A stretch of 64,000 nt of DNA from Subtercola boreus (GCF_003399635.1 NZ_NBXB01000021.1:1-64000); one strand, 5' to 3'; shown: positions 51,201-62,404, numbered from the stretch's first letter. Numbers and translations: made by a program. The notes: generated by a model from the letters alone, not told the origin.

Positions 51201-51690
51201 GACAGCCGCCTTCGAGCAGCAGCGTGAGACCTACGGCGACCTGAGCGTCGTCGAGACCGCCGATTATCTCTTCGGCCTGAACCAGGGCGACGAGCACGTC
51301 GTCGAGCTCTCACCCGGTGTGCAGCTGTTCATCGGCCTCGAGGCGATCGGCGAGGTCGACGAGAAGGGGATGCGCGCGGTCATGACCATCCTGAACGGCC
51401 AGCTGCGGCCGGTGCAGGTGCGCGACGCGAACGTCAAGGTCACCGTTACCCAGGCGGAGAAGGCGGATGCGTCCCGTCCCGGCCACGTCGCGGCACCGTT
51501 CTCGGGCGTGGTGACGCTGAAGGTCGAGGAGGGCTCGGTCATCGCGGCCGGCGACGCCATTGCGACCATCGAGGCGATGAAGATGGAGGCGGCGATCACG
51601 TCGCCCGTGGGCGGCACCGTCAGGCGGCTCGCGATCCCGAAGACGCAGCAGGTGGAGGCGGGCGACCTGCTGGTGGTCGTCGAGGGGTAA
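48283..51690 (+). CDS. pyc: Pyruvate carboxylase
   Basis: A multidomain enzyme of 1135 aa that makes oxaloacetate from pyruvate and bicarbonate. Biotin carboxylase occupies about 1-455, with ATP-grasp GGGGRGMRR near 170 and the MNPRIQVEHTVTEEVTDVDL block near 290. The carboxyltransferase barrel is about 520-800 (FRDAHQSLLATRVRTKDL, and the metal-ligand pair in HVHTHDTAG). A C-terminal biotin carrier domain has the biotinyl Lys in EAMKMEA near 1105. The ATG at 48283 has GGAAGGACC upstream. It replenishes the citric acid cycle and is a single-chain form as in other actinobacteria. Confidence 0.97.
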   Translation: MFAKILVANRGEIAIRAFRAAYELGAKTVAVFPYEDRNSMHRLKADEAYQIGEIGHPVRAYLDVSEIIRVAKESGADAIYPGYGFLSENPELASAAAEAGITFIGPANNVLEMAGNKVTAKEHAIAAGVPVLRSTPATRDIEELLAGADDIGFPIFAKAVAGGGGRGMRRVETKEELRSALEAAMREADSAFGDPTMFLEQAVLRPRHIEVQILADTQGNTVHLFERDCSVQRRNQKVVEIAPAPNISDELREALHSDAIKFAKSINYVNAGTVEFLVDTVGERAGEHVFIEMNPRIQVEHTVTEEVTDVDLVQSQMLIASGSSLEELGLTQDRIVLRGAALQCRITTEDPNAGFRPDTGKITTYRSPGGSGIRLDGGTVAAGAQISPHFDSMLVKLTCRGRDFPAAVRRSKRALAEFRIRGVSTNIPFLQAVLEDPSFAAGDLSTAFIEERPELFATHVSKDRGSKIVNWLADVTVNQPNGKRVGTVNPVAKLPEIDITTPAPDGSRQRLLALGPVGFAADLRAQTALGVTETTFRDAHQSLLATRVRTKDLLTVAPYVARLTPELLSVEAWGGATYDVALRFLGEDPWERLAALREALPNINIQMLLRGRNTVGYTPYPTEVTDAFVKEAASTGVDIFRIFDALNDVSQMRPAIESVLATGTTLAEVAVCYTGDLLDPAEDLYTLDYYLKLAEQIVGAGAHILAIKDMAGLLRPYAAEKLVAAFRENFDVPVHVHTHDTAGGQLATLLAASRASADAVDVASAPMSGTTSQPSASALVAALAHTERDTGLSLQAVSDLEPYWEAVRELYRPFESGLPGPTGRVYKHEIPGGQLSNLRQQAIALGLADHFEKIEDLYAAANSILGRIPKVTPSSKVVGDLALHLAAVGADPADFEAHPGNYDIPDSVIGFMAGELGDLPGGWPEPFRSKVLEGKKITIGVTEVSDDDKALIGPAATSADRRSTLNRLLFPGPTAAFEQQRETYGDLSVVETADYLFGLNQGDEHVVELSPGVQLFIGLEAIGEVDEKGMRAVMTILNGQLRPVQVRDANVKVTVTQAEKADASRPGHVAAPFSGVVTLKVEEGSVIAAGDAIATIEAMKMEAAITSPVGGTVRRLAIPKTQQVEAGDLLVVVEG

Positions 51691-51765
51691 GCGGGCGCGG
51701 TGGGGCATCCGGGGCGGGGCTGAACCGGTAAAATCGGTTCCGCCCTACAACGAGGAGTGCCCCCT

Positions 51766-52257
51766 GTGACTGCCCGCGAGATCCGAATCTTCGGAGATCC
51801 CGTTCTCAAGACCGTCAGCGACGAGATCGGCGTCATCGACGACCGGGTGCGGGCGCTGGTGGATGACCTGCTCGACTCGGTTCGCCTGCCGGGCCGTGCC
51901 GGAGTGGCCGCCTCGCAGATCGGGGTGAACCTCCGCGCGTTCAGCTACAACGTCGACGGCGAGCTCGGTTACCTGCTGAACCCGCGCCTCGTGGAGGTCT
52001 CGGGCGAGCCCGTGCTGATGGACGAGGGCTGCCTCTCGGTGCCGAACCTGTGGTTCAAGACGCTCCGCTACCCGTTCGCCCGCGCCGTCGGGCTGAATCT
52101 CGACGGCGAGGAGGTCGAGGTGTCAGGTACAGGTGTGATGGCGCAGGCGCTGCAGCACGAGACCGACCACCTCGACGGGATGCTCTACCTCGACCGTCTC
52201 GAGAAGGAGACCCGTCGGCAGGCGATGCGCGAGGTGCGCGAGTCCGACTGGTTCTGA
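51766..52257 (+). CDS. def: Peptide deformylase
   Basis: A 163-aa metal-dependent deformylase that removes the formyl group from nascent proteins. All three motifs are visible: GVAASQIG (about 46; GLAAxQ is usual), EGCLSVP (Cys ligand, about 90) and HETDHLDG (HEXXH-type site, about 131). The GTG at 51766 has GAGGAG ten bases upstream; GTG 51757 lies inside that site and is rejected. An imperfect hairpin at 51717-51745 separates it from pyc. It is encoded apart from fmt, and a second deformylase elsewhere is likely. Confidence 0.95.
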   Translation: MTAREIRIFGDPVLKTVSDEIGVIDDRVRALVDDLLDSVRLPGRAGVAASQIGVNLRAFSYNVDGELGYLLNPRLVEVSGEPVLMDEGCLSVPNLWFKTLRYPFARAVGLNLDGEEVEVSGTGVMAQALQHETDHLDGMLYLDRLEKETRRQAMREVRESDWF

Positions 52258-52439
52258 CCGTCCCCGCCCCCCACCCCCGGCCCGTGCTCCCGCCCGGCCC
52301 CGTCGTCCGTGAGACGGCTGCGCGCATCCGCAGCCTCATTCGCCCCCGGCCCCCCGTTGTTCGTGAGACGCCCGCGCGCAGGTGAGACGCGCACGCCGGT
52401 CTCACTTGGCCGCAACCGTCTCACGTCGCGCCAGCTGGC

Positions 52440-52520
52440 GCTCAGTGCGCGCGACGACTCAGCGCGCGCGACGGCTCAGTGCGCGGCGACGACTCAGTGC
52501 GCGAAGACTCAGTGCGCGAC
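52440..52520. repeat. Degenerate tandem repeat carrying the fadD stop codon
   Basis: About five copies of a 12-18-bp unit around GACTCAGTGCGCG run from 52440 to 52520. On the minus strand the copy nearest fadD contains its final codons and stop (GTC GCG CAC TGA), and the others repeat CGCACTGA further out. The 251-base gap 52258-52508 also holds several GTGAGACG units and the inverse CGTCTCAC, possibly a terminator region; no gene is seen. Confidence 0.7.
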
Positions 52521-54335
52521 GGAGATGCCCTCGGTCGCCGGGGCGCTGGAGTACATGCGCTCGATCACGTCGGAGAAGTCCGAGACGATCACGCTCCGCT
52601 TGATGGTGAGCTTCGGCGTGAGGTGACCGCTCTCCTCCGTGAGGTCTGAGGGCAGCACGATGAACTTGCGGATCGACTCGGCCCTCGAGACCGTGGCGTT
52701 CGCGGCATCCACCGCCCGCTGGATCTCGGCGAGCACCGCCGGGTTCTGCGATGCCTCGGCGAGCGTCATGTCCTTCTTCTCGCCGTGGTTGCCGAGCCAG
52801 ACGGGCAGCATCTCGGTGTCGAGCGTGACGAGCGCGGAGATGAAGGGCTTCTGGTCGCCGACGACGACGACCTGGCCGACCAGGGGGTTCGCGCGGATGG
52901 GGTCTTCGAGCACGGCAGGCGCGACGTTCTTGCCACCGGCGGTGACGATGATCTCCTTCTTGCGGCCCGTGATGGTGAGGAAGCCGTCGTCATCGAGCGC
53001 ACCGATGTCGCCGGTGCGGAACCACTCACCGTCCATCGCCTCGGCCGTGGCCTTCTCGTTGTTCCAGTAGCCCGCGAACACGTTGATGCCGGAGACCTGG
53101 ATCTCGCCGTCCTCAGCGATCCGGACGCCCACCCCCGGCAGGGGCGGACCGACCGTGTCGATCTTGAACTGGTCGGTCAGGTTCACGGTCGCCGGTGCCG
53201 TCGTCTCGGTGAGGCCGTAACCTTCGAGGATCGTGATGCCGAGGCTCCGGTAGAAGTGGCCGAGGCGGTGGCCGAGCGGCGCGGAACCCGAGACGGCGTA
53301 CTTCGTGCGACCGCCGAGCGCGGCACGGAGCTTCGAATAGACGAGGCGATCGAAGAGCGCGAAGCGGAGCTTCAGGCCGAGCGGCACGCTGCCGGCATCC
53401 AGTGCCTCAGAGTGCGCGATCGCCACGGCGGCGGCCTGACGGAAGATCTTGCCGCGGCCGGCGCCCTCAGCCTTCTGCTCCGACGAGTTGTAGACCTTCT
53501 CGAACACCCGCGGAACCGCGAGCAGGAAGGTCGGCTTGAACGATCCGAGGGCGGGCAGCAGCTGCTTGGTGTCGGCCTGGTGCCCCACCTTCACACCCGC
53601 GTGGATGCAGATGATCGAGATGAACCGGGCGAACACGTGCGCGGTCGTGATGAAGAGGAGGGTGGAGGCGCCGTCATTCACGACATCGGCGAGTTTGACC
53701 GCGGCGTTCCGGGAGAGCTCCACGAAGTTCGAGTGCGTCAGGATGCAGCCCTTCGGGCGCCCCATCGTGCCCGAGGTGTAGATGAGGGTGGCGAGGTCGC
53801 TTCCCTTCGCGAGGGAGCGGCGACGCTCCACCTCGGCGTCGTCGACCCCAGTTCCGCCGGCGACGATCTTGTCGAGGTCGCCGAGGCCGACCTGCCAGAC
53901 CTTCGAGACGAGGGGGAGGTCGGCCGCGACTTCGTCGAAGCGGGCGAAGTGGTCGGGGGTCTCGACGAGCACCGCGACGGCCCCGGAGTCGCTGAGGCTC
54001 CACTGCACCTGTGAGGGAGAGGACGTCTCGTACACAGGCACGAGAACCGCACCGGCGAACCAGGTCGCGAAGTCGATCAAGGTCCACTCGTAGCGCGTGC
54101 GGCACATCAGGCCGATCTTGTCGCCCGGCCCGATTCCGGCTGCGATGAGCCCCTTGGCGAGGGCCCGCACCTGATTGAGGAACTCGGTGGCCGAGACATC
54201 CGTCCACCCGCCGGTGCCCGACGGCACGGCGAACAGCGGCGCGTCGGGCGTGAGCGCGACCCGCTTCACCAGCAGGTCGGTCGCGTTGGCCTCGGGATCG
54301 GCCGCGACGACGGCGGGGGCGACAAACTGGTCCAC
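52509..54335 (-). CDS. fadD: Long-chain fatty-acid-CoA ligase (FadD15-like)
   Basis: An acyl-CoA synthetase of 608 aa. The P-loop YTSGTMGRPKGCILTH is near residue 190, EGYGLTET near 370 and the hinge GDIGALDDDGFLTITGRKKEIIVTAGGKNV near 445. It activates long-chain fatty acids for lipid synthesis or breakdown. Gene order (fadD, then plsC, aroG, kinase, idsA) matches the Rv2187-Rv2173 region of Mycobacterium, supporting a FadD15 orthologue. The GTG at 54335 has AAGGAG upstream. Its last codons lie in a tandem repeat. Confidence 0.93.
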   Translation of the reverse strand: MDQFVAPAVVAADPEANATDLLVKRVALTPDAPLFAVPSGTGGWTDVSATEFLNQVRALAKGLIAAGIGPGDKIGLMCRTRYEWTLIDFATWFAGAVLVPVYETSSPSQVQWSLSDSGAVAVLVETPDHFARFDEVAADLPLVSKVWQVGLGDLDKIVAGGTGVDDAEVERRRSLAKGSDLATLIYTSGTMGRPKGCILTHSNFVELSRNAAVKLADVVNDGASTLLFITTAHVFARFISIICIHAGVKVGHQADTKQLLPALGSFKPTFLLAVPRVFEKVYNSSEQKAEGAGRGKIFRQAAAVAIAHSEALDAGSVPLGLKLRFALFDRLVYSKLRAALGGRTKYAVSGSAPLGHRLGHFYRSLGITILEGYGLTETTAPATVNLTDQFKIDTVGPPLPGVGVRIAEDGEIQVSGINVFAGYWNNEKATAEAMDGEWFRTGDIGALDDDGFLTITGRKKEIIVTAGGKNVAPAVLEDPIRANPLVGQVVVVGDQKPFISALVTLDTEMLPVWLGNHGEKKDMTLAEASQNPAVLAEIQRAVDAANATVSRAESIRKFIVLPSDLTEESGHLTPKLTIKRSVIVSDFSDVIERMYSSAPATEGISVAH

Positions 54336-54463
54336 GGTGACTCCTTCGGTTCCTTACCCGCCGAGTCTATCGGTGGGCGATCACAGCCGACTGTGGGCGG
54401 ATCGTCAGCCTTCGCTGCACGGATGATTCGACACAGGCCCCCCGCGACAGCGAAGATGTCTCT

Positions 54464-55411
54464 GTGCAAGCCATAGGAATCGACATTGGCGGAACGAAGA
54501 TCGCGGGCGCGCTCGTCGACGAGCTGGGAACCATCCTGCGCTCCGACCGGCAGCCGACCTCGGCCAGCAGTCCGCAGCTCATAGAAGACGCCGTCGTCGC
54601 GATGGTCGAACGACTCTCCGAAGGTGCGGAGGTCGAAGCCGTCGGTGTTGCCGCGGCGGGGTTCATCGACGCCGCGCAGTCGACCGTCTACTACGCGCCG
54701 AACATCGCCTGGCGGAATGAGCCGTTCCGGGAGAAGCTCGAACGGCGCCTGCACAAACACATCATCGTGGAGAACGACGCGAATGCCGCCGGTTGGGCGG
54801 AGTTCCGCTTCGGTGCGGGCCGGCTCGTGAGCGACATGGTCATCCTCACCATCGGCACGGGCGTGGGCGGGGCGATCGTCTCCGGCGACAAGCTGTTCCG
54901 CGGTGGTTTCGGTGCTGCCGCCGAACTCGGCCACCTGCGTGTCGTCCCCGACGGACTGCCCTGCGGCTGCGGCGCGCGCGGCTGCATCGAGCAGTATGGA
55001 TCGGGCCGCGCCCTCCTCCGCACCGCGAACGAACTCGCCGATGCGGGCGGCGTCGGCATCGGCCTCGCGGATGCCCGGGCCCGGGTCGGCACCCTGACCG
55101 GGCTCGACGTGAGCGAGCTCATCCAGAGCGGGGACCCGGGTGCGCTGCTGGCTCTTCGCACCCTCGGGCACTGGTTGGGGCAGGCGTCGGCCAGTCTCGG
55201 CGCCGTTCTCGACCCACAGCTGTTCGTCATCGGCGGGGGAGTCGCGCAGGCGGGGGAGCTGCTGCTCGACCCGATCCGTTCGGCCTACCTCGACGTGCTG
55301 CCGGCGCGGGGGTTCCACCCGGAACCCGAATTCCGCATCGCGGAGCTGGTCAACGACGCCGGAGTGGTCGGTGCCGCCGACCTCGCGCGGCTGTATGCCG
55401 AGTCCATCTGA
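54464..55411 (+). CDS. glk: ROK-family glucokinase
   Basis: A sugar kinase of 315 aa. The ATP phosphate loop IGIDIGGTKIAGALVDE is at residues 4-20, VENDANAAGWAE (catalytic Asp) near 104 and GTGVGGAIV near 128. The ROK zinc motif is GHLRVVPDGLPCGCGARGCIEQYGSG near 155, with three Cys and one His. It phosphorylates glucose, by homology to actinobacterial GlcK. The GTG at 54464 is close to the start of similarity; there is no good ribosome site. Confidence 0.93.
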   Translation: MQAIGIDIGGTKIAGALVDELGTILRSDRQPTSASSPQLIEDAVVAMVERLSEGAEVEAVGVAAAGFIDAAQSTVYYAPNIAWRNEPFREKLERRLHKHIIVENDANAAGWAEFRFGAGRLVSDMVILTIGTGVGGAIVSGDKLFRGGFGAAAELGHLRVVPDGLPCGCGARGCIEQYGSGRALLRTANELADAGGVGIGLADARARVGTLTGLDVSELIQSGDPGALLALRTLGHWLGQASASLGAVLDPQLFVIGGGVAQAGELLLDPIRSAYLDVLPARGFHPEPEFRIAELVNDAGVVGAADLARLYAESI

Positions 55412-55455
55412 CCGGTCGGCGTCCCGTAGAATCGGGGCCAGACGCAAGGACGACG

Positions 55456-56142
55456 ATGTTTTACTGGTTCATGAAGTACATAGTTGCCGGCCCGATCGTG
55501 AAGGCCGTCTTCCGCCCGTGGGTGCGGGGCGCCGAGAACATTCCCCAGACGGGCGGTGCCATCCTCGCGAGCAACCACCTCTCTTTCGCCGACTCCGTCT
55601 TTTTGCCGCTGATGATGGATCGGCGCGTCAGCTTTCTGGCGAAGAGCGAGTACTTCACGGGTAAGGGCCTGAAGGGCCGGCTCGTCAAACTGTTTTTCAC
55701 AGCCACCGGGCAGCTGCCGATCGACCGTTCGGGCGGCAAGGCCTCCGAGGCGTCCCTGAACACGGGGCTCGAGGTTCTCGGCAAGGGCGACCTGCTCGGC
55801 ATCTACCCCGAAGGCACGCGGAGCCCTGACGCGAAGATGTACCGCGGCCGCACCGGCGTGGCACGCATGGTGCTCGAGGCGGGGGTGCCGATCATCCCGG
55901 TCGCCATGATCGACACTGAGAAGGTGATGACGGTGGGATCGGGCATCCACATCCGCCGGATTGGCATCGTGTTCGGCGAGCCACTAGATTTCTCTAGGTT
56001 CGAAGGCATGGAATCCGACCGGTTCGTACTTCGTTCGATCACCGACGAGATCATGTACGAACTGCACCGCATCAGCGGTCAGGAATACTCCGATGTGTAT
56101 GCGACTTCTGTGAAGGACAAGCGCACGCGGGCGCGACGGTGA
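55456..56142 (+). CDS. plsC: 1-acylglycerol-3-phosphate acyltransferase
   Basis: A membrane-associated acyltransferase of 228 aa. The HX4D motif is in NHLSFAD near residue 41, and the phosphate-binding block YPEGTRSPD near 116. VPIIPVAMIDTEKVM follows. It adds the second acyl chain in phosphatidic acid synthesis. The ATG at 55456 follows AAGGACGACG; the stop overlaps a possible aroG start. Neighbour order matches Rv2182c in Mycobacterium. Confidence 0.93.
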   Translation: MFYWFMKYIVAGPIVKAVFRPWVRGAENIPQTGGAILASNHLSFADSVFLPLMMDRRVSFLAKSEYFTGKGLKGRLVKLFFTATGQLPIDRSGGKASEASLNTGLEVLGKGDLLGIYPEGTRSPDAKMYRGRTGVARMVLEAGVPIIPVAMIDTEKVMTVGSGIHIRRIGIVFGEPLDFSRFEGMESDRFVLRSITDEIMYELHRISGQEYSDVYATSVKDKRTRARR

Positions 56143-56189
56143 ACGGCCCGAGGGCCGACCTGTGGGCAAAATTCGAGAAAAGTGTTGTC

Positions 56190-57572
56190 GTGATAGATCT
56201 GTCTGAACGTGTCGTCGAAGCTGAAGCATCGGTCATCGACGGTCTCGACAACTGGCGGGGCCTCGTGGCCAAGCAGCAGCCCGAATGGCCGGATCGCGGC
56301 GCGGTCGAAGCCGCCTCGGCGCAGCTGTCGAAGTTCCCGCCGCTGGTGTTCGCCGGTGAGGTGGACACGCTCCGCGACCGCCTCGCCACGGCCGCCTCGG
56401 GCCAGGCTTTCCTTCTGCAGGGCGGCGACTGCGCCGAGACCTACGCTGGTGCGACCGCCGACCAGATCCGCAACCGTATCAAGACGGTGCTGCAGATGGC
56501 GGTCGTTCTCACCTACGGTGCCTCCATGCCCGTCATCAAGATGGGCCGGATGGCCGGGCAGTTCGCGAAGCCCCGGTCGAGCGACACCGAGACACGGGGC
56601 GGCGTGACGCTGCCCGCCTACCGCGGTGACATCGTGAACGGCTACGACTTCACGCCGGAATCCCGCACGCCCGATCCCGCGCGGCTCGTCGAGGGATACC
56701 ACACCTCCGCGTCGACGCTGAACCTGATCCGGGCCTTCACGCAGGGCGGTTTCGCCGACCTTCGCGAGGTGCACCACTGGAACAAGGGGTTCACGTCGAA
56801 CCCGGCGAACGCCCGCTACGAAGACCTGGCGCGGGAGATCGACCGCGCCATCCGGTTCATGATCGCGTGCGGCGCCGACTTCGAGGCGCTGAAGCGCACC
56901 GAGTTCTACACGGCGCACGAGGCGCTGCTGTTCGACTACGAGCGGCCGATGACGCGCATCGACTCGCGCACGGGCACGCCCTACAACACGTCGAGCCACT
57001 TCCAGTGGATCGGGGAGCGCACGCGCGACCTCGACGGTGCGCACATCGACTTCCTCTCGCGGGTTCGGAACCCGATCGGCGTCAAGCTCGGGCCGTCGAC
57101 GTCGCCCGACGACATGATGCGGCTGATCGACAAGCTCGACCCTGCCCGTGAGCCCGGTCGCCTGACGTTCATCACCCGCATGGGTGCCGGGAAGATCCGG
57201 GATGCCCTGCCGCCGCTGCTCGAAGCGATCAAGGCCTCGGAGGCCACACCCCTCTGGGTGACGGACCCGATGCACGGCAACGGCCTCACCACCCCCAACG
57301 GCTACAAGACCCGCCGTTTCGACGACGTTGTCGACGAGGTCAAGGGCTTCTTCGAGGCCCACCGCGCTGCGGGAACGCACCCGGGCGGCATCCACGTGGA
57401 GCTCACGGGTGACGATGTCACCGAGTGTCTCGGCGGCTCGGAGCACATCGACGAGGCGACCCTCTCGACCCGATACGAGTCGCTCTGCGACCCGCGGCTG
57501 AACCACATGCAGTCGCTGGAGCTGGCGTTCCTGGTGGCGGAGGAGCTCCGCGGGGCGAAGCTGCCCCTGTAG
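56190..57572 (+). CDS. aroG: Class II DAHP synthase (first step of the shikimate pathway)
   Basis: 3-Deoxy-D-arabino-heptulosonate-7-phosphate synthase of the plant/mycobacterial type, 460 aa. Strong blocks are FLLQGGDCAETY near 73 (metal Cys), MPVIKMGRMAGQFAKPRS near 112, and near the end GIHVELTGDDVTECLGG (metal Glu). It condenses phosphoenolpyruvate and erythrose-4-phosphate. The start is uncertain: GTG 56190 gives the family's usual length and has GAGAAAAG upstream, while GTG 56139 would overlap the plsC stop as GTGA and add 17 residues. Confidence 0.93.
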   Translation: MIDLSERVVEAEASVIDGLDNWRGLVAKQQPEWPDRGAVEAASAQLSKFPPLVFAGEVDTLRDRLATAASGQAFLLQGGDCAETYAGATADQIRNRIKTVLQMAVVLTYGASMPVIKMGRMAGQFAKPRSSDTETRGGVTLPAYRGDIVNGYDFTPESRTPDPARLVEGYHTSASTLNLIRAFTQGGFADLREVHHWNKGFTSNPANARYEDLAREIDRAIRFMIACGADFEALKRTEFYTAHEALLFDYERPMTRIDSRTGTPYNTSSHFQWIGERTRDLDGAHIDFLSRVRNPIGVKLGPSTSPDDMMRLIDKLDPAREPGRLTFITRMGAGKIRDALPPLLEAIKASEATPLWVTDPMHGNGLTTPNGYKTRRFDDVVDEVKGFFEAHRAAGTHPGGIHVELTGDDVTECLGGSEHIDEATLSTRYESLCDPRLNHMQSLELAFLVAEELRGAKLPL

Positions 57573-57606
57573 CTCAAGCCCGCCGCGCTGCTCGTCCGTC
57601 CGCACC

Positions 57607-57661
57607 GAATGCGCTGGGTAGAACCGCGGCGCCAGGCGCGATGGTCTGGCCGAGCGCATTC
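57607..57661. terminator. Weak inverted repeat between convergent aroG and kinase genes
   Basis: GAATGCGCT (57607-57615) pairs with AGCGCATTC (57653-57661), and GC-rich sequence inside can fold further. The 152-base gap has no gene. It occupies the same position as the stronger hairpins at 42579 and 47245, so a bidirectional terminator is possible. Confidence 0.35.
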
Positions 57662-57724
57662 CGTGGCGACTGCGTCGACGCGAGTGGTGTCCGGAAAGCG
57701 CGCGGTAGGCGCGGGGGAGCCGGG

Positions 57725-60184
<2,460 letters not shown>

Positions 60185-60307
60185 GCCCCGATTGTAAATC
60201 CAAGAACGCGCCGATCCCTGTATCGACATAGCCCGAGCCGATACCGCTACCGAATCGAGATTTCAAGGGATTGTCGCCTAGGACCGTCGCCGTGCCATCC
60301 TTGACGG

Positions 60308-60649
60308 GTGAGTGAGACTTCTGACGGCCGCATCTGGCTGAGCGTTCCCGACCTCGCCGACCGGTTCGGCACCACCATCAGCAAGGTACGGAAGCTCATC
60401 GAGGAGCGTTCCCTGCTCGCGACCCGCCGGGACGGCATCCTGTCGGTTCCGGAGGTCTTCATCGTCGACAACGCCCCGATGAGCGAGCTGAAGGGCACGA
60501 TCATCGTGCTGAACGACAGCGGCTTCTCGAACGACGAAATGATGCAGTGGATGCTCGAACCCGAGGATTCGCTCGGAGTAGCCCCCATCGACGCGCTCCT
60601 CGCCGGCCGGAAGGCCGAGGTGCGCCGCATCGCCCAGGCCCTCGGCTAG
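60308..60649 (+). CDS. Rv2175c-like DNA-binding protein, probable kinase substrate
   Basis: A 113-aa protein with an N-terminal winged helix-turn-helix: RIWLSVPDLADRFGTTISKVRKLIEERSL (about 8-36). The C-terminal part, GTIIVLNDSGFSNDEMMQWM and on, is the conserved half of the Rv2175c family. In M. tuberculosis Rv2175c is a DNA-binding substrate of the adjacent kinase PknL; the same divergent arrangement is kept here. The N-terminal Ser/Thr-rich start (SETSDG) offers a phosphosite. The GTG at 60308 is the only start that keeps the domain whole. Confidence 0.9.
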   Translation: MSETSDGRIWLSVPDLADRFGTTISKVRKLIEERSLLATRRDGILSVPEVFIVDNAPMSELKGTIIVLNDSGFSNDEMMQWMLEPEDSLGVAPIDALLAGRKAEVRRIAQALG

Positions 60650-60665
60650 AGCTCGGCGTCACGCC

Positions 60666-61796
60666 TCAGGCGTCGCGCTGGGTGATGGCGCGGGCCAGGG
60701 CCGCGAGCTCGATCCTGGCGGGCTCCGCGAGGGGCGCAGCCGCCAGCGCTGAAAGCGCGTCGTCGGTGTGCCGGGCGATCAGCGACTCGACGCGGTCGGC
60801 TGCCCCGCTGTCGGAGATGGTCGCCTGAAGGGTCGAGATCTGCTCCGGCGTGAGGTCGGGGTCGCCGAGCATCTCGTCGAAGATGCGCCGGCTGCCCGAT
60901 CCGAGTGTCTGCCGGGCGAGGGCGATGAGCACGGTGCGCTTGCCTTCCCTCAGATCGTCGCCTGACGGCTTGCCCGTGCGCGCGCTGTCGCCGAAGACAC
61001 CGAGCAGGTCGTCGCGCAGCTGGAAGGCGATGCCGAGCGGCAGCCCGAACGCGCGGAGCGCCTCGATCTGGGCACCGGATGCCCCGTGCAGGTGCGCTCC
61101 CAGAACGAGCGGAGCCTCGACGCTGTACTTGGCCGACTTGTAGACGATGACCCGTTCCGCGCGGGGCAGCAGCTCCGCTTCGGCGACGACGGGCCACGCG
61201 CTCTCCTCGAGCACGTCGAGATATTGGCCGAGTGTCACTTCGACGCGCATCCTGTTGAACTCACGGCGGGTGGATGACCGAGGCCCGGGTTCGAGCGCGT
61301 CGAGTGCGTCGCCGACCAGCTCGTCGCTCCACGCCAGGAGCAGGTCGCCCATCAGGATGGCGCTGGCGCGGCCGTAGGCCGGAGCGTTGCCGACGAACCC
61401 GTTCGAGACGTGCAGGTCTTCGAACCGCCGGTGCGCCGCGGGCATGCCGCGGCGGGTGTCCGAGTTGTCGATGATGTCGTCGTGCACGAGGGCCGCGGCG
61501 TGGAAGAACTCCAGGGCCGTGCACAACCCGACGAGCGCTCGGAACTCGGTCTCGCCCGGCCCCGAACCGTAGCCCGTGGCCTGCTCGGCGCTCCGGATGT
61601 CGGGCTCCAACACTGATCTCCAGCCCCAATAGCAGAATTGGGCGCGGAACCGCTTGCCTCCGCTGAGAAGATTCCGCGAAAATTCGCCGAAAGGAGTCAA
61701 TTCGTTCGCGATAGAGGCGAGAATGGGATCACGGTCAGTGAGGAATTCGACGATGTTGCTGTCGACGAACTTCGTCAGGCGTGTACTTTCAGTCAC
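60666..61796 (-). CDS. idsA: Polyprenyl diphosphate synthase (IdsA-like)
   Basis: A trans-isoprenyl diphosphate synthase of 376 aa. The first aspartate-rich motif is VHDDIIDNSDTRRG near residue 104, with GGKRFRAQ near 47 as the IPP site. The second motif is AFQLRDDLLGVFGD near 258. It makes geranylgeranyl or longer diphosphates for carotenoids, menaquinone or lipid carriers. Position next to the Rv2175c-like gene matches idsA2 in Mycobacterium. The GTG at 61794-61796 has TAGGCT six bases upstream, again leaderless-like. Confidence 0.95.
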   Translation of the reverse strand: MTESTRLTKFVDSNIVEFLTDRDPILASIANELTPFGEFSRNLLSGGKRFRAQFCYWGWRSVLEPDIRSAEQATGYGSGPGETEFRALVGLCTALEFFHAAALVHDDIIDNSDTRRGMPAAHRRFEDLHVSNGFVGNAPAYGRASAILMGDLLLAWSDELVGDALDALEPGPRSSTRREFNRMRVEVTLGQYLDVLEESAWPVVAEAELLPRAERVIVYKSAKYSVEAPLVLGAHLHGASGAQIEALRAFGLPLGIAFQLRDDLLGVFGDSARTGKPSGDDLREGKRTVLIALARQTLGSGSRRIFDEMLGDPDLTPEQISTLQATISDSGAADRVESLIARHTDDALSALAAAPLAEPARIELAALARAITQRDA

Positions 61797-61909
61797 GCGC
61801 CTAGCCTAGCTACGATCGCGGCAGTATCATTTGACGGCGCGGTACCATTCGGACCGCTCCCACACTGAGCTGCGTACTACGGTCGATACCGAACCTAGAG
61901 GTGAATGAA

Positions 61910-62314
61910 ATGCCGCTTTCGGAGCAAGAGCAGAAGCTCCTCGATGAGATGGAGCGCAGTCTCTACCACAACGACGCCGATTTCGTGTCGGCTGTCGGTG
62001 CCGGCAGAGGGCGGCTGAGCTACAGCTCGCTGGTTCTCGGTGTGCTGCTGGCCATCGTCGGGCTCGCCGTCGTGATCGTGGGTGTGGTGATCCACATCCC
62101 CCTCATCGGCATCCTGGGTTTCGCCGTGATGTTCACCGGCGTTCTCGTGGCCCTCCGTCCCACGAAGTCGCTCGGCAGGATGCGCGGCGGGAGTTCCCCC
62201 TCCGGTGCCGGCTCAGCCGGCACGCCCGGGCCGCAACGTGGCACCGCGAATCGCGCAGGCTTCATGGATCGACTGAACGACCGCTGGGACGACCGCAACG
62301 ACAAGAACGAGTAG
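61910..62314 (+). CDS. DUF3040 membrane protein
   Basis: A 134-aa membrane protein. It starts MPLSEQEQKLLDEMERSLY, the DUF3040 hallmark, and has two membrane segments near 40-65 and 66-88 (VLGVLLAIVGLAVVIVGVVI and LIGILGFAVMFTGVLVAL). The C-terminal tail is charged (RLNDRWDDRNDKNE). Function is unknown; the family precedes mraZ in many actinobacteria. The ATG at 61910 follows AGAGGTGA; a GTG at 61901 lies within that site. A strong terminator follows. Confidence 0.93.
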   Translation: MPLSEQEQKLLDEMERSLYHNDADFVSAVGAGRGRLSYSSLVLGVLLAIVGLAVVIVGVVIHIPLIGILGFAVMFTGVLVALRPTKSLGRMRGGSSPSGAGSAGTPGPQRGTANRAGFMDRLNDRWDDRNDKNE

Positions 62315-62347
62315 CACCAGGCACACCCCACAGACGCTCCACAAGTA

Positions 62348-62376
62348 GACCGGCCCACACGGGCCGGTCTTTTTTT
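62348..62376 (+). terminator. Rho-independent terminator before mraZ
   Basis: GACCGGCCC (62348-62356), loop ACAC, GGGCCGGTC (62361-62369), then seven T. A textbook intrinsic terminator, ending the DUF3040 transcript and separating it from the dcw cluster. Confidence 0.93.
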
Positions 62377-62404
62377 GTGCCCGGATGGAGGGTTCAGCGC
62401 GCCA

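Noticed and set aside
49381-51297. 638-residue minus-strand frame opposite pyc
   Set aside because: Entirely within pyruvate carboxylase; no start context and no family pattern.
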